A stretch of DNA of 64,000 nucleotides from Streptomyces buecherae (GTDB lineage: Bacteria; Actinomycetota; Actinomycetes; Streptomycetales; Streptomycetaceae): assembly GCF_014295035.1 (NCBI RefSeq), contig NZ_CP060404.1, positions 5,616,001 through 5,680,000 of the forward strand, written 5' to 3'. The position numbers were made by a program, and so were the translations under genes. The notes under the pieces were generated by a model, which saw nothing but the letters and a program-made list of their open reading frames with translations, was not told where the DNA came from and ran no database searches. Positions 49,345-58,851 of the stretch are shown piece after piece (the stretch's first letter is position 1; every line of letters starts with the position of its first letter).

Positions 49345-49615
49345 CACTGACGAGAGTAGCCGCCGGGCGCCCGCGTACACGTGGCTGCGCCGCGTGACGC
49401 ACCCTGTCAAGGGATGAACATTCCAGCCATGTTCGCGTTCACATGACGGCGCCTCCTGGCGGCCCGAGCGCGCGCACGCACACGTCAATGGGATCGCATG
49501 GTGACAGGAATCATCCCCGGCGAAATCCTGCGATCGCTGGCCTTACGCAGGTCAGGCTGGTTGGCTGGCCGCCGGGTTCATAAGATGAATGAGGACGACA
49601 CGGTGGAGTGAGGTC

Positions 49616-50050
49616 ATGGAGAGTCTTCGCGGCCCGTTCAAGAGTGCGGTACCGTCCAACGTCGTGAGCCCTGTACGTCGCTGTTCGCGCACCGCGTGCG
49701 GCCGTCCCGCCGTCGCGACGCTGACGTACGTCTACGCGGACTCCACCGCGGTCCTCGGACCGCTCGCCACCTACGCCGAGCCGCACTGCTACGACCTGTG
49801 TTCGGAGCACTCGGAGCGCCTCACCGCGCCGCGCGGCTGGGAGGTCGTCCGGCTCGCCGTGGACACCGGCCCCACCAGACCCAGCGGTGACGACCTCGAA
49901 GCGCTCGCCAACGCGGTACGTGAGGCCGCCCGCCCGCACGACCGTGGCCCCGGAGCGCCGGGCGCCGGCCCGCCGCACGGCCGCGAGGCCGACCCCATGG
50001 AGGTCGCCCGCCGCGCCCACCTGCGGGTCCTCCGCTCTCCCGACTCCTGA
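49616..50050 (+). CDS. DUF3499 family zinc-ribbon-like protein
   Basis: 144 residues from ATG 49616, with GGAGTGAGG upstream; GTG 49664 (VSPVRRCSRT) is a possible later start. Four Cys are arranged as RRCSRTACGRP and PHCYDLCSEH, with nearby His, a probable structural zinc site. The conserved core is VATLTYVYADSTAVLGPLAT and RLTAPRGWEVVRL. It matches the actinobacterial DUF3499 family, of unknown function, regularly between the zincin-like gene and phosphomannomutase. The C-terminus is Pro/Gly-rich. Confidence 0.88.
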   Translation: MESLRGPFKSAVPSNVVSPVRRCSRTACGRPAVATLTYVYADSTAVLGPLATYAEPHCYDLCSEHSERLTAPRGWEVVRLAVDTGPTRPSGDDLEALANAVREAARPHDRGPGAPGAGPPHGREADPMEVARRAHLRVLRSPDS

Positions 50051-50241
50051 CGCCGACCCCCGGACCGTCCCCGCGCCACCCCGGCCCGCCCGCTCCGCCG
50101 CCGCGCCGAGCGCTCCCACGCAGCCCTGATCGCACACTGCGCACCCGCTCCCGAGATCCGGGCCGCTGCCGAGGCCCCCGGTCGAACGCCTCGCCCGCTC
50201 CCGCGCGGGTGACGCGGCTGGCGTGGCCTCGTTACGGCTGC

Positions 50242-50796
50242 ATGAAGACGACGATCCGACGTACCGCCCCGCGCGGCGCGCTGGCCGCGATGGCGGCCGT
50301 GACGGCGACCCTCACGCTGGCCACCCCCGCCACCCCCGCGCCCACCCCGGCCTTCGACCGACAGCTCCTGGAACGCACCAACGCCCAGCGGGCCCGCCAC
50401 GGCGTCCCGCCGCTGGTCCTCGACCCCGCGATCAGCCGGTGGGCCCAGGAGTGGGCGGACCAGATGGCGAAGTCCGGAAACTTCGCGCACCGGCCCAACA
50501 ACAAGTACGGCGAGAACCTGCACTACGCGTGGAGCTCGGACGGCGCCTCGCCGAGCGGCGCCCAGGTGGCCGACGCCTGGTACAACCAGGTCAGGGAGTA
50601 CACGTACTACGGCCGCGAGCCCGACATGAGCACCTTCTCCAAGTGGGGCAACTTCACCCAGGCGGTGTGGAAGAGCAGCCGCGGCATGGGCGTGGGGCTG
50701 GCGAAGGCGCGGAACAAGACGTACGTCGTCGTGAACTACAGCCCGCCCGGCAACTACGTCGGCCAGTTCGCCGCGAACGTCCCGGCCCCCAGGTGA
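50242..50796 (+). CDS. Secreted CAP/SCP-domain protein
   Basis: 184 residues from ATG 50242 (MKTTIRRTAPRGALAAM). The ribosome site is poor, and GTG 50209 in frame is an alternative. A signal peptide ending near ATPATPAPT precedes a CAP domain: FDRQLLERTNAQRARHGVPP, NKYGENLHYAWSSDG, WGNFTQAVWKSSRGMGVGL and YVVVNYSPPGNY. CAP-family His/Glu residues are retained (HRPNNKYGENL). It resembles GAPR-1-like members. Roles in bacteria are poorly known. It does not look operonic with neighbours and may be a newcomer in this syntenic block. Confidence 0.88.
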   Translation: MKTTIRRTAPRGALAAMAAVTATLTLATPATPAPTPAFDRQLLERTNAQRARHGVPPLVLDPAISRWAQEWADQMAKSGNFAHRPNNKYGENLHYAWSSDGASPSGAQVADAWYNQVREYTYYGREPDMSTFSKWGNFTQAVWKSSRGMGVGLAKARNKTYVVVNYSPPGNYVGQFAANVPAPR

Positions 50797-50957
50797 CCCC
50801 GCCCCGCTGACGTCCCGCCCGGGGCGGGCCGACCCCCGCTCCACCGCCCGCGACCGCGACGGCCCCGCCGGTCGCGGGCCCGGGGCCGGGCGCCGGCATG
50901 CCGTGTTGACGCCACCTTGTCGCGGACACGACCATTCCTCCACCCCGGGAGGTCCGC

Positions 50958-52583
50958 TTGTTCGTGCCGCAACTGGAGCCGGTCGCCGGTTCGCTCGCCC
51001 TGTCCGCGCTCGTCGCCGCCCTTCCGCTCGCCACCGTCCTCACGCTGCTCGGCGCGGCGCGCGTCCGCGCACCCCGCGCCGGGCTGGCCGGCCTCGCCAT
51101 CGCCGGGCTCGTCGCCTGGGGCGCGTACGACATGCCCGTCGGGCAGACCGTGTCCGGCGCGGCGCAGGGCGCGCTGTTCGGGCTCTTCCCCATCCTGTGG
51201 ATCGTCGTGAACGCCCTGTGGGTGTACCGGATGACGGTGCGCACCGACCACTTCGACGTGCTGCGCCGCTCCTTCGGCCGGCTCTCGGACGACCCCCGGG
51301 TGCAGGCGCTGGTGATCGCGTTCTGCTTCGGGGCGCTCCTCGAGGCGCTGGCCGGGTTCGGCGCGCCGGTGGCGATCTGCTCGGTGATGCTGGTCGCGCT
51401 CGGCTTCGACCCGGTCAGGGCGGCGGTGGTCGCCCTGGTCGCCAACACCGCGCCGGTCGCCTTCGGCGCCATGGGCACCCCCGTGGTCACCCTCGCGCAG
51501 GTCACCGAGTTGCCGCTGGACACCGTCGCCGCGGTCGTCGGGCGGCAGACCCCGCTGCTCGCGCTGCTGGTGCCGCTCCTCCTGGTGGCCCTCGTGGACG
51601 GCCGGCGCGGGCTGCGCGAGACCTGGCGTCCCGCGCTCGCCTGCGGCCTCGCCTTCGCAGTCGCACAGTTCGCGGCGGCGAACTACCTCTCGTCCCAGCT
51701 CGCCGACATCGGCGCCGCGCTCGCCGGCGCCGCCGCCCTGGTCGCCACCCCGTCCGCCCGCCGCCCGGCCACCGAGCAGGTCCGCGCGGCCGTGCTCACC
51801 GGCGCGCACGACGCGGACGACGCGGACGTGGACCGGGTGGACCCGCGCCCCGAGGTGCTGCGCGCCTACGCCCCGTACGCCCTGATCGTCGCGGTCTTCT
51901 CGGTCGCGCAGCTCGGCCCGGTCAAGGAGCTGCTCGACCGGGCCACCCAGCGGTTCGACTGGCCGTTCCTCGACGCGGCGAGTGCCGAGGGACAGCGGCT
52001 CGGCGCCAACGTGTTCGCGCTGCCGCTGCTGGCCACGGGCGGCACGCTCGTACTGCTCGCCGGCCTCGGCACGGCCCGGGTGCTGCGGGTTCCCCCACGG
52101 GCGGCGCTCGGCGAGTGGCTGGCCACCGTCCGGGAGCTGCGCGCCGCGATCGTGACCGTGACCTCGGTGCTCGCGCTCGCGTACGTGATGAACCTGTCCG
52201 GCCAGGCGGCCACCATCGGCCACTTCGTCGCGGCGGCCGGCGGCGGGCTGGCCTTCCTCTCGCCGGTGCTCGGCTGGTTCGGCGTCGCGGTCACCGGCTC
52301 GGACACCTCGGCCAACGCGCTTTTCGGCGGGCTCCAGGTCACCGCCGCCCGCGAGTCCGGCCTCCCGCCCGAGCTGCTGGCGGCGGCGGGCAGCTCCGGC
52401 GGCGTGCTCGGCAAGATGGTCTCGCCGCAGAACCTCACCATCGCCTGCGCCGCCGTGGGCCTGACGGGCCGCGAGGGCGACCTGCTGCGCAAGGTGTTGC
52501 CATGGAGCCTGGGGCTGCTCCTCGTGATGTGCCTCATCGTGCTGGCCCAGAGCACGCCGGTACTGGGCTGGACGCTGCCGTGA
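50958..52583 (+). CDS. L-lactate permease family transporter
   Basis: 541 residues from TTG 50958, chosen because GGGAGG is five bases upstream; GTG 50964 is the alternative. About 13-14 membrane helices span the protein. The conserved LctP stretches are visible: GALLEALAGFGAPVAICSVM, the TAPVAFGAMGTPVVTLAQVT loop, GVAVTGSDTSANALFGGLQ and GGVLGKMVSPQNLTIACAAV. Proton-coupled uptake of lactate or glycolate is the family role. The middle region near 280-300 is an Asp-rich linker (DADDADVDRVD). Confidence 0.92.
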   Translation: MFVPQLEPVAGSLALSALVAALPLATVLTLLGAARVRAPRAGLAGLAIAGLVAWGAYDMPVGQTVSGAAQGALFGLFPILWIVVNALWVYRMTVRTDHFDVLRRSFGRLSDDPRVQALVIAFCFGALLEALAGFGAPVAICSVMLVALGFDPVRAAVVALVANTAPVAFGAMGTPVVTLAQVTELPLDTVAAVVGRQTPLLALLVPLLLVALVDGRRGLRETWRPALACGLAFAVAQFAAANYLSSQLADIGAALAGAAALVATPSARRPATEQVRAAVLTGAHDADDADVDRVDPRPEVLRAYAPYALIVAVFSVAQLGPVKELLDRATQRFDWPFLDAASAEGQRLGANVFALPLLATGGTLVLLAGLGTARVLRVPPRAALGEWLATVRELRAAIVTVTSVLALAYVMNLSGQAATIGHFVAAAGGGLAFLSPVLGWFGVAVTGSDTSANALFGGLQVTAARESGLPPELLAAAGSSGGVLGKMVSPQNLTIACAAVGLTGREGDLLRKVLPWSLGLLLVMCLIVLAQSTPVLGWTLP

Positions 52584-52849
52584 GGGCGCGGGGCGCCCCT
52601 TACCACCCTCGCCGCCGGCCCCGACACCGCCGCCGGCCCGGCCGCCCCCGTCGGCCCCCGCCGCCCCGTCACCCGGGTGGCCCATGGCGGCGGAGGTGGC
52701 CGACTCCGTACGGGGGCGGCGGGGCGCGGGCGTAGCGTGGGGCCGCCGCCGCGGCGGTAGCCGTGCCCGCGGGGGCCACCGGCCGGCAGGCGTTCACCCT
52801 CCCACCGGTAGATTTGGCACCCTTCAACATCGCCCAGAAGGAGTAGGCC

Positions 52850-54208
52850 GTGGCTGATCTGTCGCAGCTCGTGAAGGCGTACGACGTGCGTGGGGTCGTC
52901 CCCGACCAGTGGGACGAGACGCTGGCCGCACTCTTCGGCGCTGCCTTCGCACAAGTGACGGGCGCAAACGCAGTGGTCGTCGGCCACGACATGCGCCCGT
53001 CGTCCCCCGGGCTCTCGCGGGCCTTCGCCGAGGGCGCCGCCGCGCGCGGCGTGGACGTCACCGAGATCGGGCTGTGCTCGACGGACGAGCTGTACTACGC
53101 CAGTGGCGCGCTCGACCTGCCCGGCGCGATGTTCACCGCGAGCCACAACCCGGCCCAGTACAACGGCATCAAGATGTGCCGCGCCGGCGCCGCCCCGGTG
53201 GGCCAGGACACCGGCCTCGCCGAGATCCGCGCCCTGGTCGAGCGCTGGTCCACCGAGGGCGCGCCGCCGAGCGCGGCCACCCCCGGCACCCTCACCCAGC
53301 GCGACGTGCTCGCCGACTACGCCCACCACCTGCGCACCCTGGTGAACCTGACCGCCAGCCGCCCGCTGAAGGTGGTCGTGGACGCGGGCAACGGCATGGG
53401 CGGCCACACCGTCCCCACCGTCTTCGACGGCCTGCCGATCGAGCTGGTCCCGCTCTTCTTCGAACTCGACGGAACGTTTCCCAACCACGAGGCCAACCCG
53501 CTCGACCCCAAGAACATCGTCGACCTCCAGGCGAAGGTCCGAGAGGTCGGCGCCGACCTCGGGCTGGCCTTCGACGGCGACGCCGACCGCTGCTTCGTCG
53601 TGGACGAGCGGGGCGAGCCGGTCCCGCCGTCGGCGATCACCGCGCTGGTCGCCGAGCGCGAGCTGGCCAAGCACCCGGGCGGCACGGTCATCCACAACTG
53701 CATCACCTCCTGGTCCGTGCCCGAGGTCGTGAAGGAGGCCGGCGGCACGGCCGTGCGCACCCGCGTGGGCCACTCCTTCATCAAGGCGGAGATGGCCCGT
53801 ACCGGCGCGATCTTCGGCGGCGAGCACTCGGCGCACTACTACTTCCGCGACTTCTGGAACGCCGACACCGGCATGCTGGCCGCGCTGCACGTGCTGGCCG
53901 CGCTCGGCGAGCAGGACGGCACGCTCTCCCAGCTCGTCGCCCGCTACGACCGGTACGCCGCCTCCGGCGAGATCAACAGCACCGTCGCCGACCAGCCGGG
54001 CCGGGCCGCCGCCGTCAGGGCCGCCTTCGAACAGCGCCCCGACGTCCAGCTCGACGAGCTGGACGGCCTGACCGTCACCGCCCCCACCTGGTGGTTCAAC
54101 CTCCGCGCCTCCAACACGGAGCCGCTGCTGCGACTGAACGTGGAGGCCCGGGACGCGCAGACGGTGGCCCAGGTGCGCGACGAGGTCCTCGCCATCGTCC
54201 GCGCCTAG
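52850..54208 (+). CDS. manB: Phosphomannomutase/phosphoglucomutase
   Basis: 452 residues from GTG 52850, with AGAAGGAG upstream. It interconverts mannose-6-phosphate and mannose-1-phosphate. The catalytic phosphoserine is Ser98 in FTASHNPAQYNGIK, the Mg loop is FDGDADRCF, the sugar-specificity loop is GGEHSAHYYFRDF, and the phosphate-binding tail is RASNTEPLLRLNVEA. The length is usual. It supplies GDP-mannose synthesis with manA (56401) and the ManC-like gene (36033). Confidence 0.95.
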   Translation: MADLSQLVKAYDVRGVVPDQWDETLAALFGAAFAQVTGANAVVVGHDMRPSSPGLSRAFAEGAAARGVDVTEIGLCSTDELYYASGALDLPGAMFTASHNPAQYNGIKMCRAGAAPVGQDTGLAEIRALVERWSTEGAPPSAATPGTLTQRDVLADYAHHLRTLVNLTASRPLKVVVDAGNGMGGHTVPTVFDGLPIELVPLFFELDGTFPNHEANPLDPKNIVDLQAKVREVGADLGLAFDGDADRCFVVDERGEPVPPSAITALVAERELAKHPGGTVIHNCITSWSVPEVVKEAGGTAVRTRVGHSFIKAEMARTGAIFGGEHSAHYYFRDFWNADTGMLAALHVLAALGEQDGTLSQLVARYDRYAASGEINSTVADQPGRAAAVRAAFEQRPDVQLDELDGLTVTAPTWWFNLRASNTEPLLRLNVEARDAQTVAQVRDEVLAIVRA

Positions 54209-54239
54209 CCCGCCCTGGCGGCCAGGCCCTGGGCACGCC

Positions 54240-54278
54240 CGCGAGGGTCCGTACGACGCCGTCGTACGGACCCTCGCG
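54240..54278 (+). terminator. Strong hairpin after manB
   Basis: An 18-bp perfect stem (CGCGAGGGTCCGTACGAC/GTCGTACGGACCCTCGCG) has a GCC loop and no T-run. It is 31 bases past the manB stop. Confidence 0.75.
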
Positions 54279-54455
54279 CACATCCCGTAGCCCCGCGCCC
54301 CTCCCGCAGCCTGCCCCGCCCCCGCGCCGGCCCACGGCCGGGCCCCGGCCGGCGGCCGCGCGCGCCGTCGCGGCCCCGTGCCCGTCGCACGCTCGGCCCG
54401 CTGGGCGGCGGTACCCTGGGCCGCACAGCACTGTGCCCGTCCCGAAGGGAAGACC

Positions 54456-54638
54456 ATGCCGGTCGAAGCCAGCCTCCTGGAGATCCTCGCCTGCCCGGCG
54501 TGCCACGCCCCGCTGCGGGACGAGTCGGCGGCGGCCGAGCCGGAGTTGGTCTGCGAGGGCGCGGGCTGCGGCCTGGCCTACCCGATCCGGGACGGCATCC
54601 CCGTACTCCTGGTGGACGAGGCACGCCGCCCCGCCTGA
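54456..54638 (+). CDS. Trm112-family small zinc protein
   Basis: 60 residues from ATG 54456 with GAAGGGAAGA upstream. Two Cys pairs (Cys13/Cys16 in LACPACHAPL; Cys33/Cys38 in VCEGAGCGL) form the zinc ribbon, and YPIRDGIPVLL is the family end (PF03966). In eukaryotes the homologue activates methyltransferases. The bacterial role is unclear. It is placed between manB and the SIS-domain isomerase gene as in other Streptomyces. Confidence 0.9.
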   Translation: MPVEASLLEILACPACHAPLRDESAAAEPELVCEGAGCGLAYPIRDGIPVLLVDEARRPA

Positions 54639-54684
54639 CCGCGTACCGCGCGCACGCCCCACGGCGATCGGAGGCCGACGCACC

Positions 54685-56121
54685 ATGCTCGACGAATCGC
54701 TCCTGGACGCCCCCGAGGCCCTGGCCCGCGCTGATACCCGTGGCCTGCTGCGCGGCGCCGCCGAGTCCGGCGCGCGGGTGCGCACGGCCGCCCGGTACGC
54801 CGCCGAGGCGGGCATCGCGGACCTCCAGCCCGACGGCCGGCCCCGCGCGGTCCTGGTGGCGGGCCCCGGGAGCGTGGCGGAGTGCACCGCCGACCTGCTC
54901 GGCGCCCTCACCGGCGGCAGCGTGCCCGTCACCCTGATCCGCCCCACCGGCGTCGCGCCCGCCGCCGGCGCCCTGCGCTGGACCCTGCCCGGCTGGGCGG
55001 GCCCGCTCGACCTGCTGGCCGTGACCAGCCCGGACGGCTCCGAACCGGGCCTGGCCGTCCTGCTCGACCAGGCGTACCGGCGCGGCTGCACCGTGGTGGC
55101 CCTCACCCCGAGCGGCACCCCGCTGGTCGAGGCCGTCGAGCGCGCCCGTGGCCTGCACCTGCCGACCACGCCGGCCGCGCTGCGCGAGCCGGACCCCGGC
55201 ACCGGGTACGGCCAGCCGCCGACCGACGTCGACCCGTACGGCGCGGACCCGACCCCGCCTGGTACCCCGCACGCCGAGCGGCCGGGGGCACCCGGCGCCG
55301 ACCAGCCCGAGGAGACCGAGCGGCCCGCGCCCGGCGAGGGCGGCACCAACCCGCCCCCGCTGGCCCCCGGCGAGGCCCACCCCAGGCCCGAACCGCCCGC
55401 GGTCGGAGCCCTCGGCGCCCACCCGCACGGCGCGGGCGAGCCCCCGGCGGCCCAGCGCACCAACCCCTACCCCGCGGACCCCTCGCCCGGCGCGCTGTGG
55501 GCCGTGCTCACGCCGCTGCTCGCCCTCGTCGACCGGATCGGCCTGGTGCACGCGCCGCCCGAGACGCTGCAACGCGTCGCCGACCGGCTCGACCAGGTCG
55601 CCGAGCGCTGCGGCCCCGCCCAGGCCACCTACCGCAACCCCGCCAAGTCGCTCGCCGCCGAACTCGCCGACGCGCTGCCGCTGGTGTGGACCGAGGGCGA
55701 GGTCGCGGCGGCCGTCGGCCGCCGCTTCGCCCGGCTGCTCGGCGCGGTGGCCGGCCGACCCGCGCTCACCGCGGAGCTGCCCGACGCGCTGCGGGTCCAC
55801 GGCGCGCTGCTGACCAGCCCGTTCGCCGGCGGGGCCGACCCGGACGACTTCTTCCGGGACCGGGTGGAGGAGCCGGAGGCGCTGCGGGCCCGCGTCGTGC
55901 TGCTCCGCGACCGGCAGGCCGCCGACGCCTCTGACGCCCCGGCGGTCACCGCCGACCTGTCGGCCGCGCCGGCCGCCCGCGAGCTCGCGCTCTCGCACGA
56001 CACCCCGATCAGCGAACTCGAACCCACCGCGGAGCACGCCGTGGAACGCGCGGCCGAGCTTCTCGCCATCACGGATTTCGCCGCCGTTTACCTGGCGCTT
56101 GCCGGCGCAGGGGGATCATGA
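54685..56121 (+). CDS. SIS-domain isomerase (bifunctional phosphoglucose/phosphomannose isomerase-like)
   Basis: 478 residues from ATG 54685, 46 bp after the Trm112 gene. The SIS domain is visible: RAVLVAGPGSVAECTADLLG, GPLDLLAVTSPDGSEPGLAV, LLDQAYRRGCTVVALTPSGT. The C-terminal part (ARVVLLRDRQAADASDA, SELEPTAEHAVERAAELL) matches the bacterial PGI/PMI-like C domain. A ~110-residue Pro/Gly/Glu-rich insert (about 170-270) separates the two and is typical of Streptomyces. It probably isomerises hexose-6-phosphates next to manA. Confidence 0.88.
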   Translation: MLDESLLDAPEALARADTRGLLRGAAESGARVRTAARYAAEAGIADLQPDGRPRAVLVAGPGSVAECTADLLGALTGGSVPVTLIRPTGVAPAAGALRWTLPGWAGPLDLLAVTSPDGSEPGLAVLLDQAYRRGCTVVALTPSGTPLVEAVERARGLHLPTTPAALREPDPGTGYGQPPTDVDPYGADPTPPGTPHAERPGAPGADQPEETERPAPGEGGTNPPPLAPGEAHPRPEPPAVGALGAHPHGAGEPPAAQRTNPYPADPSPGALWAVLTPLLALVDRIGLVHAPPETLQRVADRLDQVAERCGPAQATYRNPAKSLAAELADALPLVWTEGEVAAAVGRRFARLLGAVAGRPALTAELPDALRVHGALLTSPFAGGADPDDFFRDRVEEPEALRARVVLLRDRQAADASDAPAVTADLSAAPAARELALSHDTPISELEPTAEHAVERAAELLAITDFAAVYLALAGAGGS

Positions 56122-56400
56122 ACACCGCGGGGTACGCACCCGTCGGCAACCCGTCGGCCGCGTAACCCCGCACGCCACACCCACCCCCGGCAACCCGCCG
56201 CCCACAACCACCACAGCGTCCCGTCACCGGTACCCGGAACCCGCCCCGGCCCGCGTCGCTCACCCGCTCGCCCCGCCCGGGCCCGGGTCCGGGCCCCGTC
56301 CGGCGCACGCCGCCGGCCCGCGTGCCACGCCGCCCGGGCCGCCCCGGCCCCGCCCGACCCCACCGGCGCCGGTACGCCACCGAGAGTCAGGAACCCCCAC

Positions 56401-57618
56401 ATGGACCGCCTCGCCAACACCGTGCGCCCCTACGCCTGGGGTTCCGTCACCGCCATCCCCGCACTCCTCGGCACCGAGCCGACCGGCGAGCCGCAGGCCG
56501 AACTGTGGATGGGCGCCCACCCGGGCGCGCCCTCGCACGTCGACCGGGGCGCGGGCCCCGTCGGCCTCAACGAGGTCATCGCCGCGGACCCGGAGGCCGA
56601 ACTCGGCCCGGAGGCCGTCCGCCGCTTCGGCGACCGACTGCCGTTCCTGCTCAAGGTGCTGGCCGCACAGGTCCCGCTCTCCCTCCAGGTGCACCCGGAT
56701 CTGGAGCAGGCCAGGGCCGGCTTCGCCGACGAGGAGCGGCGCGGCGTGCCCATCGATGCCCCGCACCGCAACTACAAGGACGCCAACCACAAGCCCGAAC
56801 TGATCTGCGCGCTCACCCCCTTCGACGGCCTGTGCGGCTTCCGACCCCCCGCCGAGGCCGCCGACCTGCTCGCCGCGCTCGACGTGGACTCGCTCAAGCC
56901 GTACGTGGACATCCTGCGCGCCATGCCGGACACCGACGCGCTGCGCGAGGTGCTCACCGCCGTCCTCAGCGCCGACCGCGAGGCCATGGCCGCCACCGTC
57001 ACCGAGGCGACCGAGGCCGCCACCCGGCTGGCCGCGGCGGGCGGCCCGCACGCCGACGCCTACGCCGCGTACGCCACCGTCGCCCGCGCCTTCCCCGGCG
57101 ACCCCGGCGTGATCGCCGGCATGCTGCTCAACCACGTCAGGCTCCAGCCCGGCGAGGGGCTCTACCTGGGCGCCGGCGTCCCGCACGCCTACCTCAGCGG
57201 CCTCGGCGTCGAACTCATGGCCAACTCCGACAACGTGCTGCGCTGCGGCCTCACCCCCAAGCACGTCGACGTCCCCGAGCTGCTGCGGATCGTACGGTTC
57301 GAGAGCGCCCCGCCCGGCGTGCTGCGCCCCGAGGCCGACCCGGACGGCGCGGAGGTCTACGCGACGCCCATCGACGAGTTCCGGCTCTCCCGCTACGTCC
57401 TGCCCGCCGATGCCGCCCCCCGCCCGCTGCCGACCGGCGCCCCGCAGCTCCTGCTCTGCACCGCGGGCCACATCACGCTGCGCGGCCAGGGCCCGACGGC
57501 CCCCGGCGCGGCCACCGAACTGCGCCTGGCCCAGGGCGAGTCGGCCTACGTGCCCGCCCCCGAGGCCGTCGAACTCACCGGCGAGGGCACGCTCTACCGC
57601 GCCACACTCGCCCTCTGA
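56401..57618 (+). CDS. manA: Mannose-6-phosphate isomerase, class I
   Basis: 405 residues from ATG 56401 (MDRLANTVRPYAWGS). This zinc cupin enzyme interconverts fructose-6-phosphate and mannose-6-phosphate. Motifs are YAWGSVTAIPALLG, the zinc region LSLQVHPDLEQA, NHKPELICALTPFDGLCGFR, and GAGVPHAYLSGLGVELMANSDN carrying the cupin His. Length is right. It starts the GDP-mannose branch that manB and the ManC-like enzyme continue. A 280 bp upstream gap holds no recognisable gene. Confidence 0.95.
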   Translation: MDRLANTVRPYAWGSVTAIPALLGTEPTGEPQAELWMGAHPGAPSHVDRGAGPVGLNEVIAADPEAELGPEAVRRFGDRLPFLLKVLAAQVPLSLQVHPDLEQARAGFADEERRGVPIDAPHRNYKDANHKPELICALTPFDGLCGFRPPAEAADLLAALDVDSLKPYVDILRAMPDTDALREVLTAVLSADREAMAATVTEATEAATRLAAAGGPHADAYAAYATVARAFPGDPGVIAGMLLNHVRLQPGEGLYLGAGVPHAYLSGLGVELMANSDNVLRCGLTPKHVDVPELLRIVRFESAPPGVLRPEADPDGAEVYATPIDEFRLSRYVLPADAAPRPLPTGAPQLLLCTAGHITLRGQGPTAPGAATELRLAQGESAYVPAPEAVELTGEGTLYRATLAL

Positions 57619-57748
57619 CACCCCGGCCCCGCCGGCCCGCGCCCCGCCGGGCCGGCGGCCGAAACGCACCCCGCCGACACCCGCCCGACATCCCACCCGC
57701 ACCCGAACGCCGCGCCCTGACACCGCTTCGCCTCCGGAGGCTGCAACA

Positions 57749-57835
57749 ATGGCCCGCCGTAAAGCAGCCGTAAAGCGCCGACCCCGCGTCAGGCGCCAGG
57801 CGGACACGGGCGGAAGGGACATCTGGCACATATGA
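57749..57835 (+). CDS. 28-residue basic small protein coupled to the CDF transporter
   Basis: ATG 57749 follows CTCCGGAGG by eight bases, a near-perfect ribosome site. The peptide begins MARRKAAVKRRPRVRRQ and ends RDIWHI. Eleven of 28 residues are Arg or Lys. Its TGA overlaps the ATG of the cation-efflux gene (57832-57835), so translation should be coupled. It could be a leader that sets transporter expression, or a small regulatory or nucleic-acid-binding protein. No family recognised. The strong ribosome site and stop-start overlap argue against chance. Confidence 0.6.
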   Translation: MARRKAAVKRRPRVRRQADTGGRDIWHI

Positions 57836-58788
57836 GTGCATCGGGCGGAACCAAGGCGATCGTCGCCGCACTGGGCGCCAACCTGGCCATCGCGGTGGCC
57901 AAGTTCGTGGCCTTCGCGTTCAGCGGCTCGTCGTCCATGCTCGCCGAGGGCGTGCACTCGCTGGCCGACTCGGGCAACCAGGGTCTGCTGCTCCTCGGCG
58001 GCAAGAAGGCCAAGCGGGAGGCGACCCCGCAGCACCCCTTCGGATACGGCCGCGAGCGCTACATCTACGGCTTCCTCGTCTCCATCGTGCTGTTCACCAT
58101 CGGCGGCGTCTTCGCGCTCTACGAGGGCTACGAGAAGATCAAGCACCCGCACGAGATCGAGCACTGGTACTGGCCGGTCGGCGTGCTCGTCTTCGCGATC
58201 ATCGCCGAGACGTTCTCCTTCCGCACCGCGATCAAGGAGTCCAACCAGGTACGTGGCGCGCTGAGCTGGTCCCAGTTCATCCGCCGCGCCAAGGCCCCCG
58301 AACTCCCCGTCGTCCTCCTCGAGGACCTCGGCGCGCTGGTCGGCCTCATCCTCGCGCTCGGCGGCGTCAGCCTCGCCCTCGCCACCGGCGACGGCGTCTG
58401 GGACGGCATCGGGACCCTGTGCATCGGCATCCTCCTCGTCCTGATCGCCATCGTGCTCGCGGCCGAGACGAAGTCGCTGCTGCTCGGCGAGGCGGCCGAC
58501 ACGGACCAGGTGGAGGCGATCCAGTCGGCCGTGGTCGACGGCGAGACCGTCACCCGCCTGATCCACATGCGCACGCTGCACCTCGGCCCGGAGGAACTGC
58601 TGGTCGCCGCCAAGATCGCGGTACGCCACGACGACACGGCGACGGAGGTGGCCGCGGCCATCGACGCCGCCGAGGAACGCATCCGCGCCGCCGTCCCGAT
58701 CGCCCGCGTCATCTACCTGGAGCCGGACATCTACAGCGCCACCGCCGCCGCGTCCGGCGCCTCCCCCACCAAGCCGACGGCCCCCTGA
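57832..58788 (+). CDS. Cation diffusion facilitator (CDF) transporter
   Basis: 318 residues from ATG 57832. The CDF layout shows GTKAIVAALGANLAIAVAKF, MLAEGVHSLADSGNQGLLLL with the HxxxD metal site, the loop YGRERYIYGFLVSIVLFTIG and a cytosolic C-terminal domain (HLGPEELLVAAKIAVRHDD). It exports Zn or related divalent metals against protons. It resembles the long actinobacterial group with an insert after TM4. Upstream is a 28-codon basic ORF, and downstream a convergent PTS gene. Confidence 0.93.
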   Translation: MSASGGTKAIVAALGANLAIAVAKFVAFAFSGSSSMLAEGVHSLADSGNQGLLLLGGKKAKREATPQHPFGYGRERYIYGFLVSIVLFTIGGVFALYEGYEKIKHPHEIEHWYWPVGVLVFAIIAETFSFRTAIKESNQVRGALSWSQFIRRAKAPELPVVLLEDLGALVGLILALGGVSLALATGDGVWDGIGTLCIGILLVLIAIVLAAETKSLLLGEAADTDQVEAIQSAVVDGETVTRLIHMRTLHLGPEELLVAAKIAVRHDDTATEVAAAIDAAEERIRAAVPIARVIYLEPDIYSATAAASGASPTKPTAP

Positions 58789-58851
58789 CCCGCGGGGCGC
58801 CTCGGCCGGTGGCCGGGGGAGTGGGGGCGAGGCCGCGCCGGGGCGTCCCGG

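Noticed and set aside
49511..50137. Minus-strand frames opposite DUF3499
   Set aside because: DUF3499 has the conserved Cys pattern and a ribosome site on the plus strand; the opposite frames have neither.
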